64,000 nt of DNA from Nemopilema nomurai (GCA_003864495.1 ML133433.1:876200-940199), one strand, 5' to 3'. Numbered from the stretch's first letter, positions 35,524 through 48,407 are shown. The notes: generated by a model not told the origin, from the letters alone. A program made the numbers and translations.

Positions 35524-37988
35524 CATACTTAATGAATTTGATAAATTAACGTAGAATAAGTTTTGTTTTAATATTTTCTTTTGTATCCTAATGCTTCCTC
35601 ATTTTTCAAATCTAAGACCAGTTGTCTTGCAGAGTTGAACTCGTATTTGATATGGAACATTAGGGGTGTATGTGATGACCCTCCAGTATGTCTCTAAGGG
35701 CACTCGTTTTTAGCTCGGTTTATTGTTAGCCATCCGGAAAGTCTCTTGGATCCCGGTAAAGTTTACATTAATAACGAGCGTCTAACGCGGGTACGGCCAA
35801 CTGAAATTTGAATTGTGATTATTTAAGCAAAGAACGGAGCTGCAAAAACCACGAACCATTTCATCACAAGCCATCTAAGTTCAAGAACTGACAACCATAA
35901 TAGCAAAATGTCTCCCTGATTGGAACGTAACTGGTATCCATGCTTCCCGGCATGAACAAAGACAATCAGAAAGTAAGAAACTGTAATGGATCATCGTTAT
36001 ACAAATTCCTTGCAAATGCTTTCGTCGATAAAGTTCTTTGGAAATATATTTCTAAAGATTATATAATTCTTTGGGTTTGAAAAAACGACGCATTTTCATA
36101 ATTGTCACCATTTCTTGTGACTCATTTTAATGGTGGGATTGAGCGTGACGTCACGGTAGGCAGATCAATTTATAGTTAAGCAAAACATTTTTTTTGCTAA
36201 ATTTTGGTTTAGCAAATTATTTGGCCAAATAGACTATAATTTCTTTCTCCTTTTATCTCAATATTGGAACGGAGAAAGGTATAGGATATGGTGGTAGTTG
36301 AAAGCTAAAAAAACTTATACTTTTTTATGCCTAAAATAGTTTTGGGTGGTTTTATAGAGCGTCCCTAGAATGACACGTGATTAACACTTACTGTCAACAA
36401 TAGTGGCTACATTTACTAAACCCTTTCATAACCTTGACATATTGCCCCCCCCCCTCTGACATTCAAATGTAAATCGCCGGCTCTTAGGATTTATGAAGAT
36501 TGGTCAGAATGTCATACCCTACCCAATATCATGTTAGGATCCCCATTGTCTCTGCAAATTAGAACTTTTGCCTAAGGGGAGACATTTTCGCCAGAGATTC
36601 ATTTTTTTCAATATTTCGTTGAGGGTGCTATAAACCCAAGCACACTAATGCATTCTGTCTCCTCAGTCTTGCGATAGCGATTGATGCGATTTGTAGGAAA
36701 TTCATATGTCGTTAGATGTGACCAAATATCATTAGGCTGTAGATATCGTTATTTCGTTAAGAAGTTCATAAAATGGAGTTCTAGTAGCATCCAATGATTC
36801 TATTCATGTCCCCTTCTACTGGTCATTGCGTACTTGGCACCTCCCTTTTTCATTGGCTCTCACTGTAGTCTACTCATAGAAGTTCTTTTTGTCCGCCTTT
36901 ACTTTGTAAATTTATTTTTCATTTCGTATGTCATGAGAGCTTTTCCAAAAGATAAGCGAAGACACTTACTTAATTTTTAATATAATCTATCAACGGTACG
37001 GTTAATTGCAGTAAATCAATTTTTCATCTAAGATTCGCGAACCTTCTTTTAAGTTGGTTCTGAAGGAAATTAGCCTAATAACTTTTGTGACAAGGATAAA
37101 ATGACCAAAATGTATTTGGTTGAGAAAAGCACACAAATTATTTTTTTCAAAACACAATCAGGCTGGAAACCTAATTAGCTGAGCTTTTTAATGAATATTG
37201 TCTTTAGTCTACTCTGAATGCCGAGAGCAAAAAATCGGGACAGTACAGATTTTGGCCGAATTTTATTATTTCTATGTTCCCAAATGTGGCATAACTAGTG
37301 GATGTTATCAATTGTGACCTTTGATATCTAAATTCAGTCCCACTCCCCCACTATCAAACAGCTGCGCGGTCCCTGGCCTCGCCTTCATTTTCCAGCATAT
37401 CTCAAGCCTGCATCCAAGTACCAAATAATTTTGGTGTAGTAGCGCTTGTTCTTCGGGGCTCAAAAGCTCTTTTTCCATTTCCAAAGGCCAAACACTAGTC
37501 CTGGAAAATGTGATTTGCAGCCATTTTGCTTGGACAGAATTAGCAGAGCGGGAAGCTTTCACCCAATCTGATTGGATAAAGGTTATTGAACGAGAAGAGT
37601 CACTCTGAAAATCGCAATGTGTTCGACTGCCATGCGTGCAGAAATTGTCACGGGCGGCCGCCTATCCTATCAACGCGATTCTCAATTTATTGCTTTTGAG
37701 CATGCGTCAATTCGGTCGCATGGTACGCGCAGCCAAGTAGAGATTGGCCAAAACGAACGGTTACAAACGTTTGGCACAATCATTACGCATGACCAGTAGC
37801 AATGGAACAAAGAGGATGTGGGGAAAACATGGTAAATACGCATGCGTCATGCCCCGAATGTTGATTGGCTCAAACGAATCGTTGAGGCCTTTGTCTGAAA
37901 GATATAAGTAACTAGAGATTAAAACGAAATTAAAACTCCAAAACTTCCAGCAAAGCCAATCACTGCTCTAAGACGTTCTAATTTCAAA
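35524..37988. other. Plain intergenic spacer 8, with upstream block of copy 9
   Basis: No gene. CRE at 36146-36153, C-tract at 36445-36456, then the upstream block of copy 9: CCAATCTGATTGG at 37563-37575, a GC-rich GCGGCCGC stretch near 37656, the CGCATGCG palindrome near 37839 and an inverted CCAAT near 37863. Confidence 0.7.
37901..37910 (+). promoter_or_regulatory. TATA-like element of copy 9
   Basis: gatataagta, with TATAAG starting 86 bp before the ATG. Copies 3, 4, 8, 11, 12 and 13 share this weaker form, whereas copies 2, 6 and 10 have TATAAAAA at 69 bp. A direct CCAAT box lies between it and the ATG. Confidence 0.5.
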
Positions 37989-39329
37989 ATGGAAGACGGG
38001 CAAAGTCTGGTAAATCAGCAGATTGAGAACATTGGGTTTGGGAAGTTTCAAACTGCTGCTTTATTCATCTTGTGGCTACGTATTTTTTCGCACGGGTCTA
38101 CAGAAAGCCTTGTCGCAATATTGGAGCCGTACCTACGCTGCAAATGGAACTTGAGTTACATGACTGCAGCTTGGATTGTTTTGCCTGAAGCCGCAGTGAA
38201 AATTGCAGGATCAATTCTGCTTGGAAGGCTGTCTGATAAGTATGGAAGGCGCAAAATGATGATTTTGGCATTTCTTTTCAATGCTTACTTAACTTTGCTT
38301 TTTTCACTGTCATCCAACGTTTTACTTTTATCGATAATTCGAGGAATAATTGGCCTGATCTCGTCAAGTACACTTCTATCATCTACATACGCGATGGAGA
38401 TTTTGCCGATATCCAAGCGTAAATACATCTCAATTTTTGGAGCAGGGGTATTTGCTGGATGTGGGTATGGAATTATTGCTGCCATGATTTCGCTAAAGTA
38501 TCTAACATGGAGATGGTTCGATGCAATCTCTGAGACCATACCAATAGCTATATCTGGTTTTGCAGTGTTATTTCTCCCAGAATCACCACGATTTCTGGCG
38601 ACTGCCGGCAAATACGATGCAGCCAATAACGTTTTGAAAAAAATTGCTAAGGTGAATGGATTTGACAATGGGTATACACCTATTTCCAATTCCAGAGACA
38701 AAAACAATGTAAAAATAACTGTCTTCAAGGGACAACACTGGAAATATGAAAACATCAAAAGGATTTTGTTGCTTTCCTTTCTACAATTTTATGGTGGCAG
38801 CCTTTCGGCCACTGCACGATATGGTTCAAAGCAGTTTGGGGAAAATTCAGATGATTCAGAATGTGGAGATTGTTCAAGCAAATTGACGTACAAGTATCGC
38901 TGGGCTGTAGAGGCTGGTGCCTTTATTTCCAGTGCAATATCATATTTGTTGCTGGACAAAGTCACAAGGAAGCTTTCATTGCGACTTCTGATCATCCTCC
39001 TTGCTGTGGTACTTGTGCCATATTACTGGCCTCTGCGTGGGTGGCCTTTTGTCGTTGTGGTAACTCTCACTGTCATAGTTTCGTCAACTCTGAATAATGT
39101 TCTTCTAGTTTATAGGGCAGAGCTCCTACCTACTAGGATTAGAGCGAGTGGATGTGGCATCTCTGAAGCGGCTAGGCAGCTTGGTTTCTTGTTTAGACAA
39201 TTCATAACCATGTATCTTTACCACTATAATACGTCTCTTTCGTTTGGCATTTTGCATGGATTGACTGCATTGGGTTTGTTCGTGGTTTTTTGTTGTATCA
39301 TAGAAACGAAAGAAGAACATTTGAAGTAG
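37989..39329 (+). CDS. SVOP-like MFS transporter, copy 9 (subtype A), intact
   Basis: 446-residue membrane transporter with no intron. The N-terminus IENIGFGKFQ is the usual opening of SVOP/SV2-type proteins. Motif A of the major facilitator fold, GRLSDKYGRRK, lies at 79-89 between helices 2 and 3. LPESPRF (196-202) follows helix 6, a polar stretch (about 203-255) forms the central loop, and AELLPTRIRASGCG (377-390) is the sugar-porter/SVOP motif before helix 11. Twelve helices are expected. The loop after helix 7 is acidic and has two cysteines (SECGDC). Substrate unknown: family members are organic-ion or sugar-type carriers, or vesicle proteins. Individual changes are K281 (M elsewhere) and LFRQF at 401-405 (LLGQF in copy 12). 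The start is fixed by the conserved AAAATGGAAG context. Confidence 0.92.
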   Translation: MEDGQSLVNQQIENIGFGKFQTAALFILWLRIFSHGSTESLVAILEPYLRCKWNLSYMTAAWIVLPEAAVKIAGSILLGRLSDKYGRRKMMILAFLFNAYLTLLFSLSSNVLLLSIIRGIIGLISSSTLLSSTYAMEILPISKRKYISIFGAGVFAGCGYGIIAAMISLKYLTWRWFDAISETIPIAISGFAVLFLPESPRFLATAGKYDAANNVLKKIAKVNGFDNGYTPISNSRDKNNVKITVFKGQHWKYENIKRILLLSFLQFYGGSLSATARYGSKQFGENSDDSECGDCSSKLTYKYRWAVEAGAFISSAISYLLLDKVTRKLSLRLLIILLAVVLVPYYWPLRGWPFVVVVTLTVIVSSTLNNVLLVYRAELLPTRIRASGCGISEAARQLGFLFRQFITMYLYHYNTSLSFGILHGLTALGLFVVFCCIIETKEEHLK

Positions 39330-41688
39330 CATACTTAATGCATTTGATAACCATTTTTGCGTAGAATAAGTTTTTCTTTTCTATTTTCCTTTTGCATTCC
39401 TAATGCTTCATCAATTTTCAAACCTAAGACCAGTTGTCTTGCAGAGTTGGTCCCCTATTCGATATGGAACATTAGGGGTGTATGTGATGACCCCCTAGTA
39501 TGTTTCAAAAGGGCTCTCATTTTTAGCTCGGTTTATTGTTAGCCATCCGGAAAGTATCTTTGATCCCGGTTAAATTTACATTAGGACAAGCCTCCAACAC
39601 GGCTACCGCCAACTGTAAGGTGAATTGTGATTATTAAAGAAAAGTGCCGAGCTGCAAAAACCACGAACCATTTCATCACAAACCATCAACAGTTCATGAA
39701 CTGACAACCACAACAACAAAATGTCTCCATGAATAGAACGTAACTAGTACCCATGCTTCCCGGCATGAACAAAGACAATCAAGTAGTAAGAAGTTGTAAT
39801 GGATCATCGTTATACAAATTCCTTACAAATGCTTTCGTCGATGAAGTTCTTTGAAAATATATGTCTAAAGATTATAAAATTCTTTGGGTTTGAAAAAACG
39901 ACGCATTTTCATAATTTTCACCATTTCTTGTGACTCATTTTAACGGTGGGATTGAGCGTGACGTCACGGTAGGCAGATCAATTTATAGTTAAGCAAAACA
40001 TTTTTTTTGCTAAATTTTGCTTTAGCAAATAATTTGGCCAAATAGACTATAATTTCTTTCTCCTTTTATCATAACATTGGAATGGAGAATGGTATAGGAT
40101 ATGTTGGTAGTTGAAAGCTAGAAAAACTTATATTTTTTTATGCCTAAAATAGTTTTGGGTGGTTTTATAGAGCGTCCCTAGAATGACACGTGATTAACAC
40201 TTACTGTCAACAATAGTGGCTACTTTTACCAAACCCTTTCATAACCTTGACATTTTGCCCCCCTCCCCCTCCCCACCCCCTCCGACATTCAAATGTAAAT
40301 TGCCCGCTCTCAGGATTGATGGAGATTGGTCAGAATGTCATACCCTACCCAATATCATGTTAGGAACCCCTTTGTCTCTGCAAATTAGAACTTTTGCCTA
40401 AGGGGAGACATTTTCGCCAGAGATTCATTTTTTTCAATATTTCTTTGAGGGTGCCATAAACCCAAACAAACTAATGCATTCTGTCTCCTCAGTCTTGCGA
40501 TAGCGATTGATGCGATTTGTAGGAAATTCATATGTCGTTAGATGTGACCAAATATCATTAGGCTGTAGATATCATTATTTCGTTAAGAAGTTCATAAAAT
40601 GGAGTTCTAGCAGCATTCAATGATTCTATTCATGTCCCCTTCTACTGGTTATTGCGTACTTGGTACCTCCCTTCTTCATTGGCTCTCACTGTAGTCTACT
40701 CATAGAAGTTCTTTTTGTCCGCCTTTACTTTGTAAATTTATTTTTCTTTTCGTATGTCATGGGAGCTTTGCCAAATAAAAAGCGAAGACACTTACTTACT
40801 TTTTAATATAATCTATCAACGCTACGGTTAATCGCAGTAATTCGATTTTCCATCTAAGATTCGAGAACCTTCTTTTAAGTTGGTTCTGAAGGAAATTAGC
40901 CTAATAACTTTCGTGACAAAGATAAAATGTCCCAAATGTATTTGGTTGAGAAAAGCACACATATTATTTTTTTCACAACACAATCAGGCTGGAAACCTAA
41001 TTAGCTGAGCTTTTTTATGAATATTGCTGTCTTTAGATGACTCTGAAAGCCGAGATCAAAAAATCGAGACAGTACAGATTTTGACCGAATTTTATTATTT
41101 CTATGTTGAACCAAATGTGGAATAAAATCAAAGAGAAGATAGCTTTATGTTATCAATTGTGACCTTTGATATCTAAATTCAGCCCCACTCCCCCACTATC
41201 AAACAGATTCGCGGTCCCTGGCCTCGCCTTCATTTTCCAGCATATCTCAAGCCTGCATCCGAGTATCAAATAATTTTGGTGTAGTAGCGCTTGTTCTTCG
41301 GGGCGCAAAAGCTCTTTTTCCATTTCCAAAGGCAAAACACTAGTCCTGGAAAATGTGATTTGTAGCCATTTTGCATGGACAGAATTAGCAGAGCGGGAAG
41401 CTTTCACCCAATCTGATTGGATAAAGGTTATTGAACAAGAAGAGTCACTCTGAAAATCGCAATGTGTTCGACTGCCATGCGTGCAGAAATTGTCACGGGC
41501 GGCCGCCTATCCTATCAACGTGATTCTCAATTTATTGCTTTTGAGCATGCGTCAATTCGGTCGCATGGTACGCGTAGCCAAGTAGAAATTGGCCAAAACG
41601 AACGGTTACAAACGTTTGGCACAATCATTTCTCATGACCAGTAGCAATGGAACAAAGGGAAAACATGGTAAATACGCATGCGTCATGC
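39330..41688. other. Plain spacer 9, first unit
   Basis: No gene. Usual order: CRE at 39959-39966, C-rich tract at 40258-40283, upstream block from about 41150. The block stops at gcgtcatgc (41688), and instead of a promoter and gene the sequence jumps back to spacer DNA. Confidence 0.75.
39692..41688. repeat. Tandem duplication of gene-less spacer, unit 1
   Basis: This unit of 1997 bp begins at gttcatgaactgac and ends at gcgtcatgc. It is followed directly by a near-identical second unit. The junction near 41688-41689 joins the upstream block to a point 360 bp behind a transporter stop, with almost no shared bases at the joint. Confidence 0.9.
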
Positions 41689-43677
41689 GTTCATGAACTG
41701 ACAACCACAACAACAAAATGTCTCCATGAATAGAACGTAACTAGTACCCATGCTTCCCGGCATGAACAAAGACAATCAAGTAGTAAGAAGTTGTAATGGA
41801 TCATCGTTATACAAATTCCTTACAAATGCTTTCGTCGATGAAGTTCTTTGAAAATATATGTCTAAAGATTATAAAATTCTTTGGGTTTGAAAAAACGACG
41901 CATTTTCATAATTTTCACCATTTCTTGTGACTCATTTTAACGGTGGGATTGAGCGTGACGTCACGGTAGGCAGATCAATTTATAGTTAAGCAAAACATTT
42001 TTTTTGCTAAATTTTGCTTTAGCAAATAATTTGGCCAAATAGACTATAATTTCTTTCTCCTTTTATCATAACATTGGAATGGAGAATGGTATAGGATATG
42101 TTGGTAGTTGAAAGCTAGAAAAACTTATATTTTTTTATGCCTAAAATAGTTTTGGGTGGTTTTATAGAGCGTCCCTAGAATGACACGTGATTAACACTTA
42201 CTGTCAACAATAGTGGCTACTTTTACCAAACCCTTTCATAACCTTGACATTTTGCCCCCTCCCCCTCCCCACCCCTCCGACATTCAAATGTAAATTGCCC
42301 GCTCTCAGGATTGATGGAGATTGGTCAGAATGTCATACCCTACCCAATATCATGTTAGGAACCCCTTTGTCTCTGCAAATTAGAACTTTGCCTAAGGGGA
42401 GACATTTTCGCCAGAGATTCATTTTTTTCAATATTTCTTTGAGGGTGCATAAACCCAAACAACTAATGCATTCTGTCTCCTCAGTCTTGCGATAGCGATT
42501 GATGCGATTTGTAGGAAATTCATATGTCGTTAGATGTGACCAAATATCATTAGGCTGTAGATATCATTATTTCGTTAAGAAGTTCATAAAATGGAGTTCT
42601 AGCAGCATCCAATGATTCTATTCATGTCCCCTTCTACTGGTTATTGCGTACTTGGCAACTCCCTTTTTCATTGGCTCTCACTGTAGTCTACTCATAGAAG
42701 TTCTTTTTGTCCGCCTTTACTTTGTAAATTTATTTTTCTTTTCGTATGTCATGGGAGCTTTGCCAAATAAAAAGCGAAGACACTTACTTACTTTTTAATA
42801 TAATCTATCAACGCTACGGTTAATCGCAGTAATTCGATTTTCCATCTAAGATTCGAGAACCTTCTTTTAAGTTGGTTCTGAAGGAAATTAGCCTAATAAC
42901 TTTCGTGAAGATAAAATGTCCCAAATGTATTTGGTTGAGAAAAGCACACATATTATTTTTTTCACAACACAATCAGGCTGGAAACCTAATTAGCTGAGCT
43001 TTTTTATGAATATTGCTGTCTTTAGATAACTCTGAAAGCCGAGATCAAAAAATCGAGACAGTACAGATTTTGACCGAATTTTATTATTTCTATGTTGAAC
43101 CAAATGTGGAATAAAATCAAAGAGAAGATAGCTTTATGTTATCAATTGTGACCTTTGATATCTAAATTCAGCCCCACTCCCCCACTATCAAACAGATTCG
43201 CGGTCCCTGGCCTCGCCTTCATTTTCCAGCATATCTCAAGCCTGCATCCGAGTATCAAATAATTTTGGTGTAGTAGCGCTTGTTCTTCGGGGCGCAAAAG
43301 CTCTTTTTCCATTTCCAAAGGCAAAACACTAGTCCTGGAAAATGTGATTTGTAGCCATTTTGCATGGACAGAATTAGCAGAGCGGGAAGCTTTCACCCAA
43401 TCTGATTGGATAAAGGTTATTGAACAAGAAGAGTCACTCTGAAAATCGCAATGTGTTCGACTGCCATGCGTGCAGAAATTGTCACGGGCGGCCGCCTATC
43501 CTATCAACGTGATTCTCAATTTATTGCTTTTGAGCATGCGTCAATTCGGTCGCATGGTACGCGTAGCCAAGTAGAAATTGGCCAAAACGAACGGTTACAA
43601 ACGTTTGGCACAATCATTACTCATGACCAGTAGCAATGGAACAAAGGGAAAACATGGTAAATACGCATGCGTCATGC
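41689..43677. repeat. Tandem duplication of gene-less spacer, unit 2
   Basis: Second copy, 1989 bp, differing from unit 1 by a few single-base changes and small deletions. It has its own CRE (41956-41963), C-rich tract (about 42255-42280) and upstream block, and it continues into the promoter of copy 10. Confidence 0.9.
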
Positions 43678-43760
43678 CCCGAATGTTGATTGGCTCAAAC
43701 GAATCGTTAAGTCCTTTGTCTGGAAAAGTAGAAGGGAGATAGCATCTCCGCAACTAGAGA

Positions 43761-43768
43761 TATAAAAA
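43761..43768 (+). promoter_or_regulatory. TATA box of copy 10 (TATAAAAA)
   Basis: TATAAAAA lies 69 bp before the ATG, identical in sequence and spacing to copies 2 and 6. An inverted CCAAT lies upstream near 43690 and a direct CCAAT near 43798. Confidence 0.55.
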
Positions 43769-43829
43769 TAGTTAAAAACCAAAACTTCCCACAAAGCCAA
43801 TCACTGCTCCTAGGCGTTCCAATTTCAAA

Positions 43830-45168
43830 ATGGAAGACGGGCAAGTCCGAGTAAATCAGCAGATTGAGATAATTGGATTTGGGAAGTTTCAAACTGCTGC
43901 TTTATTCATTTTGTGGCTACGTATTTTTTCGTACGGGTCTACAGAAAACCTTGTCACCATACTGGAGCCGTACCTACGCTGCAAGTGGAGCTTGAGTTAT
44001 ATGACTGCAGCTTCGATTGTTTTGCCTGAAAACAGTGAAAATCGCAGGAGCAATTCTGCTTGGAAGGCTGTCTGATAAGTATGGTAGGCGCAAAACGATG
44101 CTCCTGGCAATTTTCTTTAATTCTTACTTGACTTTGCTTTTTTCGCTGTCATCCAGCGTAATTCTTTTATCGATAATTCGAGGAAGTATTGGCCTGGTCT
44201 CGTCAAGTACACTATTATCATTTACATACGCGATGGAGATATTGCCGATATCTAAACGTAAATACATGTCAATATTTGCAGCAGGGATCTTTGCGGGATG
44301 TGGGTATGGAATTATTGCTGCCATGATTTCGCTAAAGTATTTGTCATGGAGGTGGTTCGATGCAATCTCTGAGACTATACCAATGGCCATATCAGGTTTT
44401 GCAGTGTTATTTCTCCCAGAATCACCACGATTTCTGGCGACTGCCGGCAAATACGATGCAGCCAATAACGTTTTGAAAAAAATTGCTAAGGTGAATGGAT
44501 TTGACAATGGGTATACAGCTATTCCCAATTCCAGAAACGAAAACAACGTAAGAATTACTGTCTTCAAGGGACAACACTGGAAATTTGAAAGCATCAAAAG
44601 GATTTTGTTGCTTTCCTTTCTACAATTTTATGGTGGCAGCCTTTCGGAAACTGCACGATATGGTTCAATGCAGTTTGGGGAAAATTCAGATGATTCAGAA
44701 TGTGGAGATTGTTCAAGCAAATTGACGTACAAGTATCGCTGGGGCGTAGAGGTTGGTGTCTTGATATCTAGTGTAATAGCATATTTTTTGCTGGACAAAG
44801 TCACAAGAAAACGTACAATGCGAATTCTGTTCATCCTCCTTGCTGTATTACTTGTGCCATACTACTGGCCTCTGCGTGGGTGGCCTCTTGTCGTTGTGGT
44901 AACTCTCACTGTCATAGTTTCGTCGACTCTGAATAATGTTCTTATAGTTTATAGGGCAGAGCTCCTACCTACTAGGATTAGATCAAGTGGATGTGGCATC
45001 TCTGAAGCGGCTTGGCAGCTTGGTTCCCTGCTTGGACAATTCATAGCCATGTATCTTTACCATTTTAGTAACACTCTTTCGTTTGGCATTTTACATGGAT
45101 TGACTGCATTAGGTTTGTTCGTTGTCCATTGTTGTATCATAGAAACGAAAGAAGAACATTTGAAGTAG
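43830..45168 (+). pseudogene. SVOP-like MFS transporter, copy 10 (subtype B), one 2-base deletion
   Basis: Starts MEDGQVRVNQQ and differs from a complete gene only by a missing GC near 44031 (cctgaaaacagtg against cctgaagcaacagtg in copy 2), around codon 68. After it the whole body is open to ETKEEHLK and TAG at 45166-45168. Motif A, LPESPRF and PTRIRSSGCG are present. Unusual residues are W for R in EAAWQLG and LSWRWF for LTWRWF. As written it cannot yield a transporter from its own ATG. Confidence 0.85.
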
Positions 45169-46943
45169 AATACTTAATGATTTTGATAAACGTTTTAACG
45201 TAGAATAAGTTTTGTTTTTATATTTTTCTTTTGTATACCTAATGCTTCCTCATTTTTCAAATCTAAGACCAGTTGTCTTGCAGAGTTGAACTCGTATTCG
45301 ATATGGAACATTAGGGTGTATGTGATGACCCCCTAGTATGTTTCAAAAGGGCACTCATTTTTAGCACGGTTTACTAATAGCTGTCCGTAAAGTATCTTTG
45401 ATACCGGTTACGTTTACATTAGGACGAGCCTCCAACACGGCTACAGCCAACTGTAAGGTGAATTGTGATTATTTAAGAAAAGAACGGAGCTGCAAAATCC
45501 ACAAACCATTTCATCACAAACCATCAACAGTTCAAGAACTGACAACCACAACAACAAAATGTCTCCCTGAATAGAACGTAACTAGTACCCATGCTTCCCG
45601 GCATGAACAAGACAATTCTAAAACACGACGCATTTTCATAAATTTCACCATTGCTTGTGACTTATTGCTGGATTGAGCATGACGTAACAGTGGGCAGATC
45701 AATAGCAGCAGCAGCTGGTAGAAGAAAGTTTGGTGTGGTAATAAGAAATCGATAGCATGCCTTCATGCTTTGAAATCTAAGGGTTTTATTCCTGTCATAA
45801 GAGGTTTTTGACGATTTTCTTTTAATAAGTGAAGTTTATTCTCAATTAGATAGAGACCATGAAGGCCGGTAAAATAGGAGGCCCCCTCACTTTAGAGTAA
45901 GCAAAATATTTTACAATTTCTTTATCCTTTTATATTAACATTTAAACGGAGGAAGATATAGCACATGGTGGTAGTAGAAAGCTAGGAAATACTTCCACTG
46001 ATTTATTTATGCCTAAAACTGTTTTGGTGGTTTGATAGAGCGTCCCTAAATGACACCTGATTAACACTTAATGTCAACCAAAGTGGCTTATCACCAAACC
46101 CTTTCACAGTCTTGACTTTTTGCCCCCTCCCCCCCCTCTCACTTTCAAATACAAATTGCAGGCCTCGAGATTTGCTTAGTTGTTGTTGTTGTATGGATTC
46201 TTATGTAGCGATACAGCTTTCAGTTTGTAACAAGAGTTGAGAAAAAGATTAAAGATGTTAATAATCTCGTGTCACATCAGTGATAGATTTGTTCTCATAT
46301 CTCGACATTCCACTGTTCATACTCTTTTTTATCTTGCGTGATGTGGCTCAAGTTTTGCTAAAGAATGTTACCCTACCCATGTGTAGGTTATGATTCGAAC
46401 CGTCTTGCCAGATATAACCGTTGCCTCAGGAGGGGTGGGGGACACTTCATTTCTATTTTTCACTAAAAGGAGCGTTTTCCGACTTTCTGAAGGTTTGGTT
46501 TCAAAACCTTGTCTTGCTTGCTTGGAAGATCAATTGAATAGATCGATAAAGGCAATGTTTACGGAAGAATAATAAGAAACAACAATCTGTTGAGTTATCC
46601 ATTTAATAAATTATTGTTGCCTCCAAATACAATATAATAATCAATTACAGTCTATAGCTGGACCATCTACACAAGTGCATAATTGAGGACCATCTATTGC
46701 GTAAATCGCCTAGCTTTAAAGTCTTGCTCTTTCCTGTAGTGGAAAAAACAGTCATTTGCCGGGCTTGACGTTCAATCGCGTTATTTAACAACCCCAGGCA
46801 AAGTTAATTTGCAAAGCACAACCATCTATTCCAAGCAGAGTCTGAGTTTTCCCTCAGTCATTTGCTTCTTGTGTGTTTCTGCGTTCTCGACGCAGCAATT
46901 TGTCATCTCATGAATTGAGTTCCAATAAAGCATTTGCGATGTT
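45169..46943. other. Long spacer 10, proximal part
   Basis: No gene on +. Degenerate CRE (TGACGTAA) near 45680, C-rich tract at about 46122-46140, gttgttgttgttg near 46180. The last 100-150 bases before 46944 may be the terminal exon of the - strand gene. Confidence 0.6.
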
Positions 46944-47123
46944 TCTGCAAAGGAAGATATTATTTGGTCAGACTTTAAATTTGAAAGAAGAATATTATAA
47001 GTCTGCCATAATTGTGGCTTAAGAAGGTGAGATTTTTGGTGAATGAACCGGGGTGGATAAATTCAGCAATAAGTTCATCTGAAATCGTTGACTTAATCCT
47101 TACACAAACCTTTAAATCATTTA

Positions 47124-48407
47124 GCACTTCAATACAAATGCCAAATAATCATCTTCATTAAATTTAGCTACTGGGTATACTTTGGCTCGTGATGGGTGCT
47201 TTTTCTTTGCTTTTAACAAAAAACATCTAGTGTATACCGTAACAAGTTGATTAATCAAGATATATGTCCATAGATTTCCTTCTTTACAAAGCTGAATGTT
47301 TTGTTCTATAAACCTACATTGCCATCTTTGCATTCCTTCTCCTTGTCTGAAGACTGCGTATTCCATTAAAAGTGTATCTTCACTCCACGAAGAACACCCT
47401 GAAAGAAAACAAACATTGGTTACTATTTTTCAATTGTTAACGTTTCGACTATAGCCAGCCAAGATTGGTAAAAGGGTTTAGTCAGCCAACAGAGGAGATC
47501 AAAAACCCACCTGGATTCTGATCCGTTTCATAAAAGTAGGCAACTGAAAGTCCAAGTCGATGGATAACTCTTTGCATGGAGCCTATGAGAAAAACCGTTC
47601 ATATAAAATTGAGAATTTGCAATTCATACAATAAGAAACTTAGAGCAAAAGCTGCAACAATGTAAGGAATATTTGAGGCTATCATGCTTTATTATTTTTA
47701 AACTAGCAACACATCTCTTTGATTAACAATTTATGAATTACATACCATCGATGCCTCTGTCCGCAAGTTCTTCTGAGTAACCGTAATCTCTGAATTCGAT
47801 TGGAGTTGGTGCCCATCTCTCTACACTTTGGCAACGTGGCTCTCCAAGTAAAGTCTGTTCTTCTCTTCCTAAATCTTCTTCATGAAGGACGGCAGACTCC
47901 ACAGCAACACCAACCTTCTTGCTGCGCCTCTTGGCAAGCCATCTTGTCATTTTGTTCAATTTTCTTGAAAGCCACGTGCTTGTTTTTCTGCCACTCTCCT
48001 ACATGAACAAGACAGACATTCTCTATGCGAAGCTTGTATAAGCATGATTAAGAAACGAAGAGTAAGAAGCTTGTTATTGGATGAAGAACGGCTAAGTAGG
48101 CAGCTGAATTATTCTTGGCATTATCTGCATAGCTTTCTCTAATATTTTCAGCCGCCAATGAGCTTTGGTTTTCCAGTCACGAAAATATAAGGAAATATCA
48201 ATGTGTTAAACAGTATTTAGTAACTGAGAGATTGATTGTTATTCATGGCAAATTAGAAAACAATTTGCAACAATAGATGCTTTTTAGAATAATGTCATTT
48301 GATTGTACTAGATAATGCATCAGTTCGCAAGAACAAGTTTCTCTTACCTCAGTAGCCGCTTCAGTCAGATCAGATACGCGATTGTGCTTCGAAAGTGCTA
48401 TCCCCAT
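47124..48407 (-). CDS. Unrecognised spliced gene, module 4 (- strand), best copy
   Basis: Four exons: 48348-48407 (20 codons, donor GAG|GTAAGA), 47746-47998 (acceptor TGTAG|GAGAG, donor GATG|GTATG), 47511-47582 (acceptor CATAG, donor CCAG|GTGGG) and exon 4 from 47398 (acceptor TTTCAG) to a stop at 47121-47123. Phases fit (0, 1, 1) and give 220 residues. The start MGIALS fits the N-myristoylation pattern MGxxxS, and exon 2 opens with a basic region (RWLAKRRSKK), so a lipid-plus-basic membrane anchor is plausible. The middle contains RWAPTPIEFRDYGY and the end is mixed hydrophobic/basic (YILINQLVTVYTRCF). No family recognised. It faces the upstream transporter tail to tail. A fifth exon may begin at 46944 if the gene splices after 47110, but the stop lies before that donor. 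Confidence 0.65.
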
